A stretch of DNA of 64,000 nt from Enterococcus faecium. GTDB lineage: Bacteria; Bacillota; Bacilli; Lactobacillales; Enterococcaceae. Within the stretch, counting starts at the first letter, position 1, and every line of letters begins with the position of its first letter. The notes below the pieces were generated by a model. It was not told where the DNA came from. It did not search any database and worked only from the letters and a program-made list of their open reading frames with translations. The translations under genes and the position numbers were made by a program. The DNA lies in the NCBI RefSeq assembly GCF_029023785.1, contig NZ_CP118955.1, forward strand, positions 1,238,501-1,302,500, in the 5' to 3' direction. Positions 36,347 through 45,597 of this stretch are shown here, piece by piece.

Positions 36347-36538
36347 ATGAAAAAAAGACAGAAAAAGAAAAACGCATATAAACACTATATCCGTTCGATT
36401 TTTACCGGTTATGAAAGAATGCTTGAAGATCCCGAATTGGAACAATTGACGTTTACTTATCTAAACGAAGAAACGCAGCTAACTCGTGATGAGCATCAGC
36501 GCATTCATTTCACAACAAGAGATCTGCCTAGTAAATAA
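36347..36538 (+). CDS. Small basic hypothetical protein
   Basis: A 63-residue soluble protein starting with a very basic tail (MKKRQKKKNAYKHY) and ending in a Glu/Thr-rich half. No membrane segment and no family I recognise. AAGGAAGG 8-9 nt before the ATG and a following terminator support it as a real gene. It stands alone between the DUF1846 gene and the unrecognised pair. Confidence 0.65.
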   Translation: MKKRQKKKNAYKHYIRSIFTGYERMLEDPELEQLTFTYLNEETQLTRDEHQRIHFTTRDLPSK

Positions 36539-36602
36539 AAAATAAGATAAAGGTCATCGGATTCGATTCTGTCCTATCAGATGGAAAGACTAGTTGATCG
36601 AA

Positions 36603-36638
36603 AAAAAGGCTGTACCAAATTTTGGTGCAGCCTGTTTT
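36603..36638 (+). terminator. Terminator after the small basic protein gene
   Basis: Stem AGGCTGTACCAAA/TTTGGTGCAGCCT (36607-36619 with 36621-36633, one mismatch) followed by GTTTTAT. Confidence 0.8.
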
Positions 36639-36740
36639 ATGGAGCATTGCCCGCTCTTTTTTATAACAATTTTTTACAGAAAATGGTACTATTGAAGTAT
36701 TAATAAGTGAAAAACAGATGAGTAAGAGGAGGCAAGTAGT

Positions 36741-37658
36741 ATGAAAGAGCCAGATACAAATGCAAATTATGAGCCAGACGAACTAGAGGAGACGAACGCG
36801 GATCAGGATACAGGACAAGAATCGTCTTCTTTTTACGATATCAAAGAAAAAGCAAGCATGAATCTTTCCCAATTATTAGAAGACTTACAGGCTTTTGAAA
36901 AAGCTGTCCGCGAAGAAGATATCCCTGAGATCTACCGTTTATACAATGGCCGATTGAATGAAGAATTAAAAAGAAGCTCAAATGAAAATCACGAGATCGA
37001 TCAATTGCTGATGCGTAAGATCCATGATCGTTTTTTACAGGAATTTCCTTTTATGGAACAAGTAGAAAACATCTCGCCAACGATGAGCTATTACAAAATC
37101 GGCACTTATTACCATGATCGGCCCACGGTCGGTATTGATGCAAGTCTGCCAGAAATTTTTGTTTTGCCTAAGATCGATGAAGAGTGGGAGAAATATTCCC
37201 AACCGGAGTCAACGGACTATGACAAAAAAATCAATGAGCTAGACGCAAAGGTGATCACTGCTCAGACAGAAATTGAACGTTTAGATGAACAAATAAAAGA
37301 AATCAATCGACAAATGACTGATTTGAACGACAATAAAGGATTCTTGAATCGTAAAAAAATCGAGGAAGAAATTCAAGAATTAGAGAAGAAGAAGCAAGTA
37401 CTATCTAATGAAAAATTAGGCTGGCTTCCTTATATTGAGACGCCTGAAACAATCCAGCAGCAAAAAGAAGCATTGAAGCAAGAAGCAAGAGCAGACCAGC
37501 TTCGTGCAGCCATCGTAGAAAAAGAACAAAGGCAAATCAGACGCTATTTCGGTAGCAAAGAGGGATTCGGTCAAGCAATCCATGAATTCTTGATGAATTA
37601 TCTTGGCAATGAGAATCCTAATAATCAATCTAATGAAGGAGGTTCCGAGTATGAATGA
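36741..37658 (+). CDS. Unrecognised acidic/coiled-coil protein, first of a pair
   Basis: A 305-residue soluble protein not matched to any family I know. The acidic tail (1 to about 30) is followed by a helical domain (about 35-145) and a strongly heptad-like coiled coil from KKINELDAKVITAQTEIERLDEQIKEINRQ to about 225. A conserved-looking aromatic patch GWLPYIETPE comes next, then a basic helical C-terminus. GAGGAGGC precedes the ATG. The stop overlaps the next gene's start (ATGA-type overlap of 8 nt), so the two products are made together and may form a complex. Confidence 0.65.
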   Translation: MKEPDTNANYEPDELEETNADQDTGQESSSFYDIKEKASMNLSQLLEDLQAFEKAVREEDIPEIYRLYNGRLNEELKRSSNENHEIDQLLMRKIHDRFLQEFPFMEQVENISPTMSYYKIGTYYHDRPTVGIDASLPEIFVLPKIDEEWEKYSQPESTDYDKKINELDAKVITAQTEIERLDEQIKEINRQMTDLNDNKGFLNRKKIEEEIQELEKKKQVLSNEKLGWLPYIETPETIQQQKEALKQEARADQLRAAIVEKEQRQIRRYFGSKEGFGQAIHEFLMNYLGNENPNNQSNEGGSEYE

Positions 37659-38724
37659 ACACGATGAAGCAGAATGGACAAAAAATGAAGAACAAACAGA
37701 AGATCATGAAGAAACGAACACTTCATTGGAAGAACAAACAAGTAATCCTCTGGATGACACAGAAGAAATCCCTATGCTAGAGGAAACAAAAATACACGAA
37801 AAAGAAAAAGTAACTCCGACGAATACGAATACTGCAGAAAACACCCATGCTTACGAAATAACTGAAAATCCCGGGTATTTAGAAGGAAAAGAGCAAGATC
37901 ATCAAGATATCGTCAGTTTGATTGAAACAGCGGAAGCAGAATTAGCGGATTTACGTATGAGAAAAGATTTGATCGAATCAGATTTTCCACAATTATTAGA
38001 ATCATATGATCGTTTTATATTGAATGAAGAACCAATCTCCACGATCGGAAAGACAAGCCTGATCGAATACTTCACGTATGAATTACTGAAACCGTTGAAT
38101 GATATTGGTCTGGAACGGTCAAATTCAGCTTATGACACATGGAAAACAAGACATTTTTCGATCAATTATACGTTGAATGGACAAAACGAATTAGTCTTTT
38201 CCTTTGTATTACCGACCATCGATCAACGATACCAAGTGGAATCGATGAGTCTCCTAAACGTATCACCAGAGACAATGGAAATCAATGTCCAAGATGACCG
38301 GGTGCTTTCTTTGATCCGACACTGGTCAGTGGATCGAGTATTCTCTGCAGGGCAGATCACGATATTCAATCACAAATTGAATCAATTATTAGCCCATGCA
38401 AGAACACTTGGTTTTACCGTTAATCAGACATTACTAGACAATACGAAGCCACTTCGTTTGAATCTTCAGAGCGAATTTGAATTGACGAATGAAGTATTGG
38501 ATGATATTTTTATCGTGGCAATGAAAAATCCATCCTACGATATGGAAAAGATCAACGAAACTACTTATCAAGTACGATTAGATAAAGGACAGTCTTTAAC
38601 GATAACAACAAACGAAAAAGATCAAACAGTCTTGTCGATCTCATCTGGAGACTACCCACGATCTGTCATTGATTTCTTTATCAATTACGAATTCTTGGTC
38701 CCATTAATGGTGAGAAAGTCCTGA
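37651..38724 (+). CDS. Unrecognised protein, second of the pair
   Basis: A 357-residue soluble protein. A long acidic, Glu/Thr-rich, probably disordered N-terminus (1 to about 80) precedes a helix with coiled-coil character (about 85-115) and a mixed alpha/beta domain to the end. That domain includes HFSINYTLNGQNELVFSFVLPTI and ENDKDQTVLSISSGDYP-like strands, suggesting a two-lobed repeat (residues about 130-235 and 255-357). No signal peptide or helix in the membrane. The ATG at 37651 has AAGGAGG upstream, within the preceding gene. I know no family for it. Confidence 0.65.
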   Translation: MNEHDEAEWTKNEEQTEDHEETNTSLEEQTSNPLDDTEEIPMLEETKIHEKEKVTPTNTNTAENTHAYEITENPGYLEGKEQDHQDIVSLIETAEAELADLRMRKDLIESDFPQLLESYDRFILNEEPISTIGKTSLIEYFTYELLKPLNDIGLERSNSAYDTWKTRHFSINYTLNGQNELVFSFVLPTIDQRYQVESMSLLNVSPETMEINVQDDRVLSLIRHWSVDRVFSAGQITIFNHKLNQLLAHARTLGFTVNQTLLDNTKPLRLNLQSEFELTNEVLDDIFIVAMKNPSYDMEKINETTYQVRLDKGQSLTITTNEKDQTVLSISSGDYPRSVIDFFINYEFLVPLMVRKS

Positions 38725-38871
38725 TTGGATAAGTTGGATTACCAGATGTCATTCAGATAATTCTGTTCCAAAGGACTTGCGGCAGTTATCCAGAATAATT
38801 GTCACAAGTCTTTTCTGTATGTACTAAATGGACGTGAATAACTTGCTGATGAAGGAGGGATTTCATTAGGA

Positions 38872-39390
38872 ATGTCCACAAATAAAATAGCACAGCTTAG
38901 CTTATTGTCTGCTGCTTGTGTAGCAGGTAGGATCGCTTTTCAATTTATTCCGAATTTCCAGCCAATGACTGCTATTTTTTTATTTATAGTACTTTACTTA
39001 AGCTTAAAAGATGCGTTAATTGTCATGAGTCTTTCTATTGCGATCAGCAGTTTTTATTTTGGTGTTGGACCATGGGTCATCGGCCAATGGATCAGCTATA
39101 CTGTTGTTCTGAGTTTGTTTTCAATCGTCTGCTTGAGAAAAACAGTGCAAAGGAATCTATGGTTAAAGGGAGTCTGTTTTTTTCTGGCGGGCATGGTTTA
39201 CGGAATAGGTATGACCGTTTTTGATACGCTGTTATATCGTTTGCCTCAACCTTGGATCTATTACCTTCAAGGGGTGTCGTTTGATTTGATGCACAGTATA
39301 GGCAATGTTGTGTTCTTTCTTGTTTTTCTGCCAGTCGTCAAACGTTTTTACAATCATTCAGGAGGAAAAAATGAAAAAAATAATTTATAG
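38872..39390 (+). CDS. ECF-transporter S-component-like membrane protein
   Basis: A 172-residue protein with about six hydrophobic helices. Its start (KIAQLSLLSAACVAGRIAFQFIPNFQP) and size fit substrate-binding S components of energy-coupling-factor transporters. No EcfT/EcfA genes are near, so it would use the shared module. It overlaps the following DUF4430 lipoprotein gene by 20 nt, which suggests a joint uptake role for a cofactor such as a corrinoid, because DUF4430 is related to transcobalamin (inference). An AGGAGGG site lies 12 nt before the ATG, a rather long spacing. Confidence 0.72.
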   Translation: MSTNKIAQLSLLSAACVAGRIAFQFIPNFQPMTAIFLFIVLYLSLKDALIVMSLSIAISSFYFGVGPWVIGQWISYTVVLSLFSIVCLRKTVQRNLWLKGVCFFLAGMVYGIGMTVFDTLLYRLPQPWIYYLQGVSFDLMHSIGNVVFFLVFLPVVKRFYNHSGGKNEKNNL

Positions 39391-39763
39391 TTTGCTTGCA
39401 ATGAGTGTCAGTATACTCATTTTGACAAGTTGCAGTACAACCTATACACAATCGGCTTCCAACCAAAAGGAGGAAGTAAAAACATCGCAAAAAGCAACAA
39501 TCACGTTACAAGAAAATGGTCAAAACTTTTCGGAAAAAGAAGTGGTCTTCAAAAAAGGCGATGATTTACTGAGTATTTTGAAACGAAATTTTGAAGTCAA
39601 AGAAGATAACGGCTTCATCACTTCGCTTGAAGGGCACTCACAGGATGAGAAAAATCAACTCTATTGGATGTTTACTGTGGACGGGAAAAGTGCTACTACT
39701 GGTGCCAAAGAGATCAAATTGAATGATGGACAATCGGTCATTTTCAATTTGTCTAAACTATAA
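39371..39763 (+). CDS. DUF4430 lipoprotein (transcobalamin-like domain)
   Basis: A 130-residue surface lipoprotein: signal peptide with lipobox LTSC (C21), a short linker, and a C-terminal domain (about 60-130) with LLSILKRNFEVKEDNGFITSLEGH, LYWMFTVDGKSATTGAKEIKLNDGQSVIF-type features of DUF4430, seen in transcobalamin-like proteins. The gene starts inside the S-component gene with AGGAGG 5-6 nt before the ATG. It probably delivers or captures the substrate of the S component; ligand not established. Confidence 0.75.
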   Translation: MKKIIYSLLAMSVSILILTSCSTTYTQSASNQKEEVKTSQKATITLQENGQNFSEKEVVFKKGDDLLSILKRNFEVKEDNGFITSLEGHSQDEKNQLYWMFTVDGKSATTGAKEIKLNDGQSVIFNLSKL

Positions 39764-39838
39764 GTTTCATAAAAAACTGTTAAAGGGCGAATATTGCCAT
39801 AATTCAGTGAGTTCAGTTGATGAAAGAAGGAAAATAAC

Positions 39839-40774
39839 ATGGAAAATTTTAAAAAAAGCGGAATGTTTTCCGTAATTGCTGCTCTAGGGGCTAATATTCT
39901 AGTTGCTATCAGCAAATTTGTCGGCTATGCAATCAGTGGCAGTGCCGCCATGCTAAACGAAAGCATCCACAGTATCGTTGATTGCAGCAATCAGATTTTG
40001 CTGTTATTCGGTGATAAACAAGCCAATAAAGGACAGAGCGAGTTGCATCAATTTGGTGAAGGACGAGCAAAATACTTTTTCAGTACAATCGTCGCAATGA
40101 TGCTTTTCTTCGGCGGTGGGGCACTTGGGGTGATGGAAGCTTTTGAAAAGTTGACGCATCCATCCCATGAAGTGGGTAATCCGATCATTGTTATAGCAAT
40201 ACTGTTATTTGGTTTGGTAATCGAAGGAAGTTCGTTACGCGTGGCAATGAAAGAAATCAAAGAATTGAATACTGAAAAACTTTCCACGATGCGCTTTTTG
40301 CGCGAAAGTCGACACAGTGAAATACTGATTATTTTTACGGAAGACTTGTGTGCTGTAATCGGTTTGGTCTTGGCTTTAGCAGGAACAATATTGACTTATG
40401 CAACCGGGATTGCTGCATTTGATGCGATCAGCGGATTGCTGATCGGTTTCTTGCTGATGGGAGCCGCCATTTTCCTAGCAAAAGAATTTTATAGTCTGAT
40501 CATCGGTGAAAGCGTGACAGCAAGCGATTTATCAAAAATCAAGTTAGCTTTTGAACGTCCTGAGATCAGTCGGCTGATCGATATAAAAACAGTTCATTTA
40601 AGTCCAACGGAGATTTTAGTTGCAGCAAAAGCAGATATCGTTGGTAACAAAGAGAATGAAGCTTACTCGGTCATCAATGATATTGAAAAAAATATGCGTC
40701 AGTCTCTTCCTGACAAGAAGATGTATATATACATTGAAACAGATAAATATGACCCAAATTATTCTCGTAAATAA
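39839..40774 (+). CDS. Cation diffusion facilitator (CDF) transporter
   Basis: A 311-residue metal exporter with six helices. Family features: SGSAAMLNESIHSIVDCSNQILLL (N-terminal metal site, about 34-57), the HQFGEGRAKYFFS loop and a C-terminal cytosolic domain after about 205. The first site contains E-x3-H-x2-x-D rather than the classic HxxxD pair seen in ZitB-like proteins, so metal choice (Zn, Mn, Fe or Co) is open. AAGAAGG precedes the ATG. It appears monocistronic. Confidence 0.85.
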   Translation: MENFKKSGMFSVIAALGANILVAISKFVGYAISGSAAMLNESIHSIVDCSNQILLLFGDKQANKGQSELHQFGEGRAKYFFSTIVAMMLFFGGGALGVMEAFEKLTHPSHEVGNPIIVIAILLFGLVIEGSSLRVAMKEIKELNTEKLSTMRFLRESRHSEILIIFTEDLCAVIGLVLALAGTILTYATGIAAFDAISGLLIGFLLMGAAIFLAKEFYSLIIGESVTASDLSKIKLAFERPEISRLIDIKTVHLSPTEILVAAKADIVGNKENEAYSVINDIEKNMRQSLPDKKMYIYIETDKYDPNYSRK

Positions 40775-40906
40775 AACGTTTATTCATGAATTGAAGCAAA
40801 AATGAGAAAAATATAATCTTGTTTTTAAATAAAACGGCTACAATTTAGCGAATTTATGTTACAATGAGTCCGCTGTTTATTTGTTGTAATTAAAGGAGAT
40901 ATTTTA

Positions 40907-41686
40907 ATGAACAAAAAGAAAAGTGCGCCATGGCTTCAAGCTTTGCATGCAGTGATGCCACTTTGTATAAGCTATATACCAGTAGGATTAGCTTGCGGAG
41001 TATTGTTGCAAAAAGTTGGATTTGATCCTCTCTTATCAGGACTGTTATCGATTCTGGTCTTTTCCGGTGGCGCGCAGTTTTTAGTTGCATCTATGCTTAC
41101 GACGCAAGCATCATTTGCAACGACATTATTGATGGTTTTCTTTTTAGAATTACGCTATACATTATTAGGAGCAAGTCTTGCCGGTTTTATGAAAAAAGAA
41201 AAGCGGACGTTTTTGGCTGTCTTTTCTCAATCACTGAATGATGAAAACTATGCGGTGAACTACTTAAAGTTTTCAACTGACCCTTCCTGGAATAAAAGAA
41301 AGGCTTTATATGTCAATTGGTTCTCAATGACTGCATGGGCCGGTAGCAATATGATCGGTAATTTTTTCGGCTCGGTGATTCGAGTAGATGCTGACCTTGT
41401 CCATTTTGCTTTGACGGCCATGTTCATTTTCATGTTTATCATGCAGATGAAAAGCGCACTACTGATCTTTACAGGTTTATTCTCAGGCGTATTAGGGGTC
41501 GTATTCATGGTATTATTCCAAAATACTTTCGGATTGATTGCAGCAACAGTCATTGCTTCATTTGCCGGATTTATGCTGGAGAAGGCATTCAAAAAAGAAA
41601 AAGCTAAGAAACTAAGAGACCGCGGTAAAGATGTCAATGAGCCGCTCTTCAACTTCCCGGAACAGGAGGCCAATCACCATGACTAA
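40907..41686 (+). CDS. azlC: AzlC-family branched-chain amino-acid exporter subunit
   Basis: A 259-residue membrane protein with about seven helices. The motif IPVGLACGVLLQKVGFDPLLSGLLS followed by FSGGAQFLVASML is the AzlC hallmark. Works with AzlD to export branched-chain amino acids or analogues. A GGAG site precedes the ATG. The 3' end overlaps azlD by 8 nt. The C-terminus is basic and cytosolic. Confidence 0.92.
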   Translation: MNKKKSAPWLQALHAVMPLCISYIPVGLACGVLLQKVGFDPLLSGLLSILVFSGGAQFLVASMLTTQASFATTLLMVFFLELRYTLLGASLAGFMKKEKRTFLAVFSQSLNDENYAVNYLKFSTDPSWNKRKALYVNWFSMTAWAGSNMIGNFFGSVIRVDADLVHFALTAMFIFMFIMQMKSALLIFTGLFSGVLGVVFMVLFQNTFGLIAATVIASFAGFMLEKAFKKEKAKKLRDRGKDVNEPLFNFPEQEANHHD

Positions 41687-41996
41687 ACTATATTTGCTAC
41701 TTTTAGTTGCTTGTCTGTTCATCGTGGCATATATCCCGCGCTTGTTCCCGATGCTTTATTTTACTCATCGAAAAGTGCCATCCTGGTTCAGTGACTGGAT
41801 GAAATATGTACCGGTGGCATTATTTGCGGCGTTAGCTTTTAAAGATGTTTTCATTACTCATGAACATCTGGATATTGCTTGGAATATCAAAATAGCTGCA
41901 ATGATTCTAGTAGCAGGCGTGGCTTACAAAACACGTTCGATGGCGTTGTCAGTTTTGACAGGACTTGCGTCTGTCTTTTTGCTGTCTATGCTTTAA
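41679..41996 (+). CDS. azlD: AzlD-family small subunit
   Basis: A 105-residue protein with three or four hydrophobic helices, including the AzlD motif IPRLFPMLYFTHRKVPSWF. It starts within azlC with GGAGG upstream, so the two are translationally coupled. The frame is open 16 codons further upstream within azlC, without a ribosome site. Partner of AzlC. Confidence 0.92.
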   Translation: MTKLYLLLLVACLFIVAYIPRLFPMLYFTHRKVPSWFSDWMKYVPVALFAALAFKDVFITHEHLDIAWNIKIAAMILVAGVAYKTRSMALSVLTGLASVFLLSML

Positions 41997-42239
41997 ACTG
42001 TTTTATTTTATTAAAAACAGAGATTGCGACATAAGTTGTTCAAACTGATCTATCCGAACTGCATTTGCAACAGTCAATTCTGGATGCAAGTTTATTCGTA
42101 GGGATAAAAAAGATTAGTGTTGGCTTATGATGCAAGCTCTTTTTTATTTTAGGAATTAGAGAGGGATTTGTCCTTCTATGATTTTTTGCTATAATAGGGA
42201 AGATGTTTATTTTATGAAAGAATAGTTGAGGGAATTTAA

Positions 42240-43850
42240 ATGAATAAAAAATTGATGCAAGGAACATTTTGGCTAACCTTTGCTAATCTTCTATGTAAAG
42301 TTTTAGGGGTAGTCTATTTGATTCCCTGGCTAAGTATGATGGGGAACAATCAAGATGGTATGCTTGCTACGACATTGTATAATGTTGGCTATCTTCCTTA
42401 TGGATTGTTCCTGATGCTTGGTACAGTCGGATTTCCAAATGCGATTGCAAAAAAAGTAGCTGTAGCCACAAAAGAAGGAGATAACGCTGCTTGTCGGCTG
42501 ATTTTTAGAAGTACGATCAATATCATGTTTGTCATCGGTATCGCCTCTGCTGCACTGATGTATTTATTTGCTCCTTTACTAGCCGGAATCAGTCCGATTG
42601 CTAACGTTAATAATGGGATACTAGCTATCAGAAGTTTATGCCCATCTTTGATTGCTATCCCAATTCTTAGTGCAATGAGAGGATATTTCCAAGGAAAAAA
42701 TGATCTGCGGCCTTATGGAACTTCTTTGATTATCGAACAGGCTGTGCGAGTGATCGTTATCTTGGCTGGTACTTATTACTTGCGCGTATTGACTGACGGA
42801 ACCATATTAGAAGCTGTATTGATCAGTACAGTCGCTTCTTTCTTCGGTGGGTTAGCTGCGATTATCCATATGTATATCGTCGGACGCAGAAAAGACTTCT
42901 TCGAACTTAAAGATTTTTTGATTTCCAGCCGTTATTTCGAAAGAGAAAACCGATCTGCCTCTGTCTCTATCATTCGGGAAACACTACCGTTTATTTTTGT
43001 CGGCTCAGTCATTACTATCGTTCAAATGATCGACCAAGTAACGATGAAACCACTGCTTCACTTTTTCCGTCCAGAGATCGCAGATCAGCAACTGGAATTC
43101 TTATTCAGCCGTGCTTCTGTCAATCCAAATAAATTGACATTGATCCTGATCTCCATGGTAGGAACAGTAGCTATAAGCAGCTTGCCAATATTAAGCACGA
43201 TGAAGAAAAAAGATCGGATACAAATCGAAAAAACAGTAGGAGATAGTTTTTCGATTGCGTTATTGATTCTTCTTCCTTCATTGACTGGAATGTCTTTATT
43301 AGCTGGACCACTATACACATTGTTTTTTGGCTATGATCCTGAAAGTGTCGGATATTTCCAAATGGCTTTGCTAGCTTCTTTGTTTTTCTCTTTATTCACG
43401 ATCCTATCTACGATGCTTCAATCTTTGAATCACCATCGTTTTGCGATCCGATTAACTGTAGAAGCAATTATCCTGAAAGTCATCTTCCAAGTAATCGGAT
43501 TAGGATTAGTTGGCGGATACGGGATGAGCTTATCAAATGGCTTAGCATTCGGTATTGTCTTTGTTCGCGGCTATCACTTTATGTGCAAAGAATACCGAAT
43601 AGCACCTTTAGCAAAGATCAGCAATTTTTTCTTAAAAACTTTCCGCTCCACCCTGATTATGCTTGCAGTATGTTTTGCCGTTTTCTTTTTGCTGAATCAG
43701 CGATTGTCAATGGAATCAAAAAGCTATGCAATGATTTATTGTGTGGCTGTAGGAAGTATTGGCGGCTTAGTATTTTTATTTTCTCAATTCGGAAAAAATG
43801 GGTTTCGAATGTTGAAAAATGTTAAACATCATAGCAGAAGCAAAGAATAG
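42240..43850 (+). CDS. MurJ/YtgP-like lipid II flippase (MOP superfamily)
   Basis: A 536-residue membrane protein with about 14 helices. The N-terminus GTFWLTFANLLCKVLGVVYLIPW and the positively charged segments in the first half fit the MurJ/YtgP/SpoVB group of the MOP exporter superfamily. In streptococci the YtgP member is the lipid II flippase, so a peptidoglycan role is likely, but a wall-polysaccharide flippase cannot be excluded. A weak GAGGG site lies before the ATG. Monocistronic. Confidence 0.8.
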   Translation: MNKKLMQGTFWLTFANLLCKVLGVVYLIPWLSMMGNNQDGMLATTLYNVGYLPYGLFLMLGTVGFPNAIAKKVAVATKEGDNAACRLIFRSTINIMFVIGIASAALMYLFAPLLAGISPIANVNNGILAIRSLCPSLIAIPILSAMRGYFQGKNDLRPYGTSLIIEQAVRVIVILAGTYYLRVLTDGTILEAVLISTVASFFGGLAAIIHMYIVGRRKDFFELKDFLISSRYFERENRSASVSIIRETLPFIFVGSVITIVQMIDQVTMKPLLHFFRPEIADQQLEFLFSRASVNPNKLTLILISMVGTVAISSLPILSTMKKKDRIQIEKTVGDSFSIALLILLPSLTGMSLLAGPLYTLFFGYDPESVGYFQMALLASLFFSLFTILSTMLQSLNHHRFAIRLTVEAIILKVIFQVIGLGLVGGYGMSLSNGLAFGIVFVRGYHFMCKEYRIAPLAKISNFFLKTFRSTLIMLAVCFAVFFLLNQRLSMESKSYAMIYCVAVGSIGGLVFLFSQFGKNGFRMLKNVKHHSRSKE

Positions 43851-43878
43851 GTTAACTAATCGTTTTTTGCTGTCACTT

Positions 43879-43918
43879 GAAAAACGGCAACTCGTATGAT
43901 TACGCTTGTCGTTTTTCT
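43879..43918 (+). terminator. Terminator of the flippase gene
   Basis: AAAAACGGCAA/TTGTCGTTTTT stem (43880-43890 with 43906-43916, one G-U) followed by CT and T-rich sequence. Confidence 0.72.
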
Positions 43919-44006
43919 ATTTTCCAATTTTAGTTTCATATCTAATCTTACTTATGATATAGTTATAAGGTCTGGAAAAATTCTTTGAAACGAGGAAATT
44001 AAACAC

Positions 44007-44855
44007 ATGAAACTTGCAGTAGTTACAGATAGTTCGGCATATCTGCCGGAACGTATCAAGAACCATCCCGACTTATTCGTTATTCCAATCCCTTTGATTA
44101 TGGATGGGAAAATTTATAACGAAGGAATCGATATCGAAGCGGATGAATATTATGGACTTTTAAAAAACAGTAAAGATTTTCCTACTACTTCACAACCTGT
44201 CGTAGGGGAAGTTTTGGGTTTATATGAGGAATTGAAAGAGAAAGGGTATGACACGATTTTAAGTATCCATCTTTCTTCAGGGATTTCTGGCTTTGTCAAC
44301 ACATTATTTGCGATGAAAGATGACATCAGCGGAGTAACGGTCATTCCTTATGACTCTAAGATCACTAGTATGCCGATGGGACACATGGTAGAAGCTGCCT
44401 TAGACTTAAATGATGAAGGTCAGTCCCTTGATGAAATACTTGCACATATCGATCGAATCCGAGATAATACCTACGCTTATCTGATTGTAGATGATTTGAA
44501 CAATTTAGTACGAGGAGGACGTTTGACAAATGGTGCAGCGCTGATTGGCAGCTTATTAAAAATCAAACCGATCCTGACATTTTCTGAAGGGAAAATTGTT
44601 TTATTCGAAAAAATCCGTTCAAGTAAAAAAGCATTTGCTCGAGCTGAAGAAATTATTGGTAGAAGAAATAACGAAATACAACCGCCAGTCAAACTTTACG
44701 TGATACATGCAAATAATTTAGAAGTAGCGATTGCGGAGAAAGAGAAATTGCAGAAAAAATATCCAAATGCAGAAATCGAAATTGGTCATTTCGGACCAGT
44801 CATTGGTACACATTTAGGTGAAAAAGCCATCGGCATTGCCATTTCAGCGCAATAA
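44007..44855 (+). CDS. DegV-family fatty-acid-binding protein
   Basis: A 282-residue cytosolic protein. VTDSSAYLPE at the N-terminus, TTSQPVVGEV, SIHLSSGISGF and RGGRLTNGAALIGSLLKIKPIL are the standard DegV motifs around the lipid pocket. Family members (FakB) deliver fatty acids to the kinase FakA. Which one of several enterococcal FakB paralogues this is cannot be said. AGGA precedes the ATG. A terminator follows. Confidence 0.92.
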   Translation: MKLAVVTDSSAYLPERIKNHPDLFVIPIPLIMDGKIYNEGIDIEADEYYGLLKNSKDFPTTSQPVVGEVLGLYEELKEKGYDTILSIHLSSGISGFVNTLFAMKDDISGVTVIPYDSKITSMPMGHMVEAALDLNDEGQSLDEILAHIDRIRDNTYAYLIVDDLNNLVRGGRLTNGAALIGSLLKIKPILTFSEGKIVLFEKIRSSKKAFARAEEIIGRRNNEIQPPVKLYVIHANNLEVAIAEKEKLQKKYPNAEIEIGHFGPVIGTHLGEKAIGIAISAQ

Positions 44856-44890
44856 TTCCTTTTATTCAAAAAACATACCAAAAATATTCC

Positions 44891-44957
44891 AACATCATCT
44901 TGGACTTTCTACATGTTACTAATGAGCGTGTAAAAGAACGAGATGGTGTTTTTATTT
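44891..44957 (+). terminator. Extended terminator after degV-family gene
   Basis: Twelve-bp stem with two G-U pairs (44891-44902 with 44939-44950), an inner TTCTACATG-type stem, then a T-rich tail. Confidence 0.6.
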
Positions 44958-44979
44958 CTATCAATGAAGCTCTTTTTCT

Positions 44980-45008
44980 TTGCAATCCTCACTTCAATCC
45001 TCTATAAT
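44980..45008 (+). promoter_or_regulatory. Predicted promoter of the DUF6530/AAA-VWA pair
   Basis: TTGCAA (44980-44985), 17 nt, perfect TATAAT (45003-45008). The large palindrome begins 11 nt downstream of the -10. Confidence 0.72.
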
Positions 45009-45019
45009 GTCGCATATAG

Positions 45020-45060
45020 TTTAGTAAATGAGTAAACTACTAATTTACTTATTTACTAAA
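45020..45060. promoter_or_regulatory. 41-bp palindrome over the start site of the DUF6530 gene
   Basis: Arms of 17 bp (45020-45036 and 45044-45060) differ at one base only, with a 7-nt centre. It covers the expected transcription start and leader, just before the GAGGAG ribosome site. Operator or leader hairpin. Confidence 0.7.
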
Positions 45061-45085
45061 AATAAAAGGATGAGGAGTTAAAATA

Positions 45086-45565
45086 ATGGAAATACCAACA
45101 AATTTAAAACATAAACCAGTAATCGTTGTAGAAGACTATGATAAAGTTGATGGAAGAAATGCATTAAATACGGATGCAAAAGGGCTTTCACTGGGCCTTG
45201 CTCAGTGGAATGATCGTGGAAAAGTCGATATCTCAGGCAAGGTATGGCGACATACTGGAGAAAAATGGTCACGACAGTCGGAAGAATTACCAATCACACG
45301 TATTTTAGATTTAGCGATCTTAGCTGCGCAAGGAAGTTTATACTTCCAAGATGCTTATCGTTATGAAAAATTTTATGATCCAGAAAATCCAGTCGTAGAC
45401 ATCATTGGATTACAAGGGAACCGAATGACGGTAGAAGTAGATACCAAAAATCCAAAGATCGATGAAGACATCATTTTGTATTACGATACACTACAAAAAG
45501 ACGGAGAACTGATTGGGGAACGATTCCGTATTTTAAAACGTCTTTTAGATGAGCTAGGATATTAA
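45086..45565 (+). CDS. DUF6530-family protein
   Basis: A 159-residue soluble protein starting MEIPTNLKHKPVIVVEDYDKVDGR; it fits what I recall as DUF6530. The segment NTDAKGLSLGLAQWNDRGKVDISGKVWRHTGEKWSRQSEELP is followed by helices and a strand-rich end. Function unknown. GAGGAG lies about 9 nt before the ATG. It is 32 nt upstream of the AAA/VWA gene on the same transcript, behind the 41-bp palindrome, so it probably works with that ATPase. Confidence 0.7.
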   Translation: MEIPTNLKHKPVIVVEDYDKVDGRNALNTDAKGLSLGLAQWNDRGKVDISGKVWRHTGEKWSRQSEELPITRILDLAILAAQGSLYFQDAYRYEKFYDPENPVVDIIGLQGNRMTVEVDTKNPKIDEDIILYYDTLQKDGELIGERFRILKRLLDELGY

Positions 45566-45597
45566 TAGACAGAGATGATCAAAAGGGGAAGAGAAGC

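Noticed and set aside
41997..42239. Possible regulatory RNA or terminator between azlD and the flippase gene
   Set aside because: Only a short CTGTTTT/AAAACAG stem without a T tail and a repeated ATGCAAG; no recognised riboswitch or T-box core.
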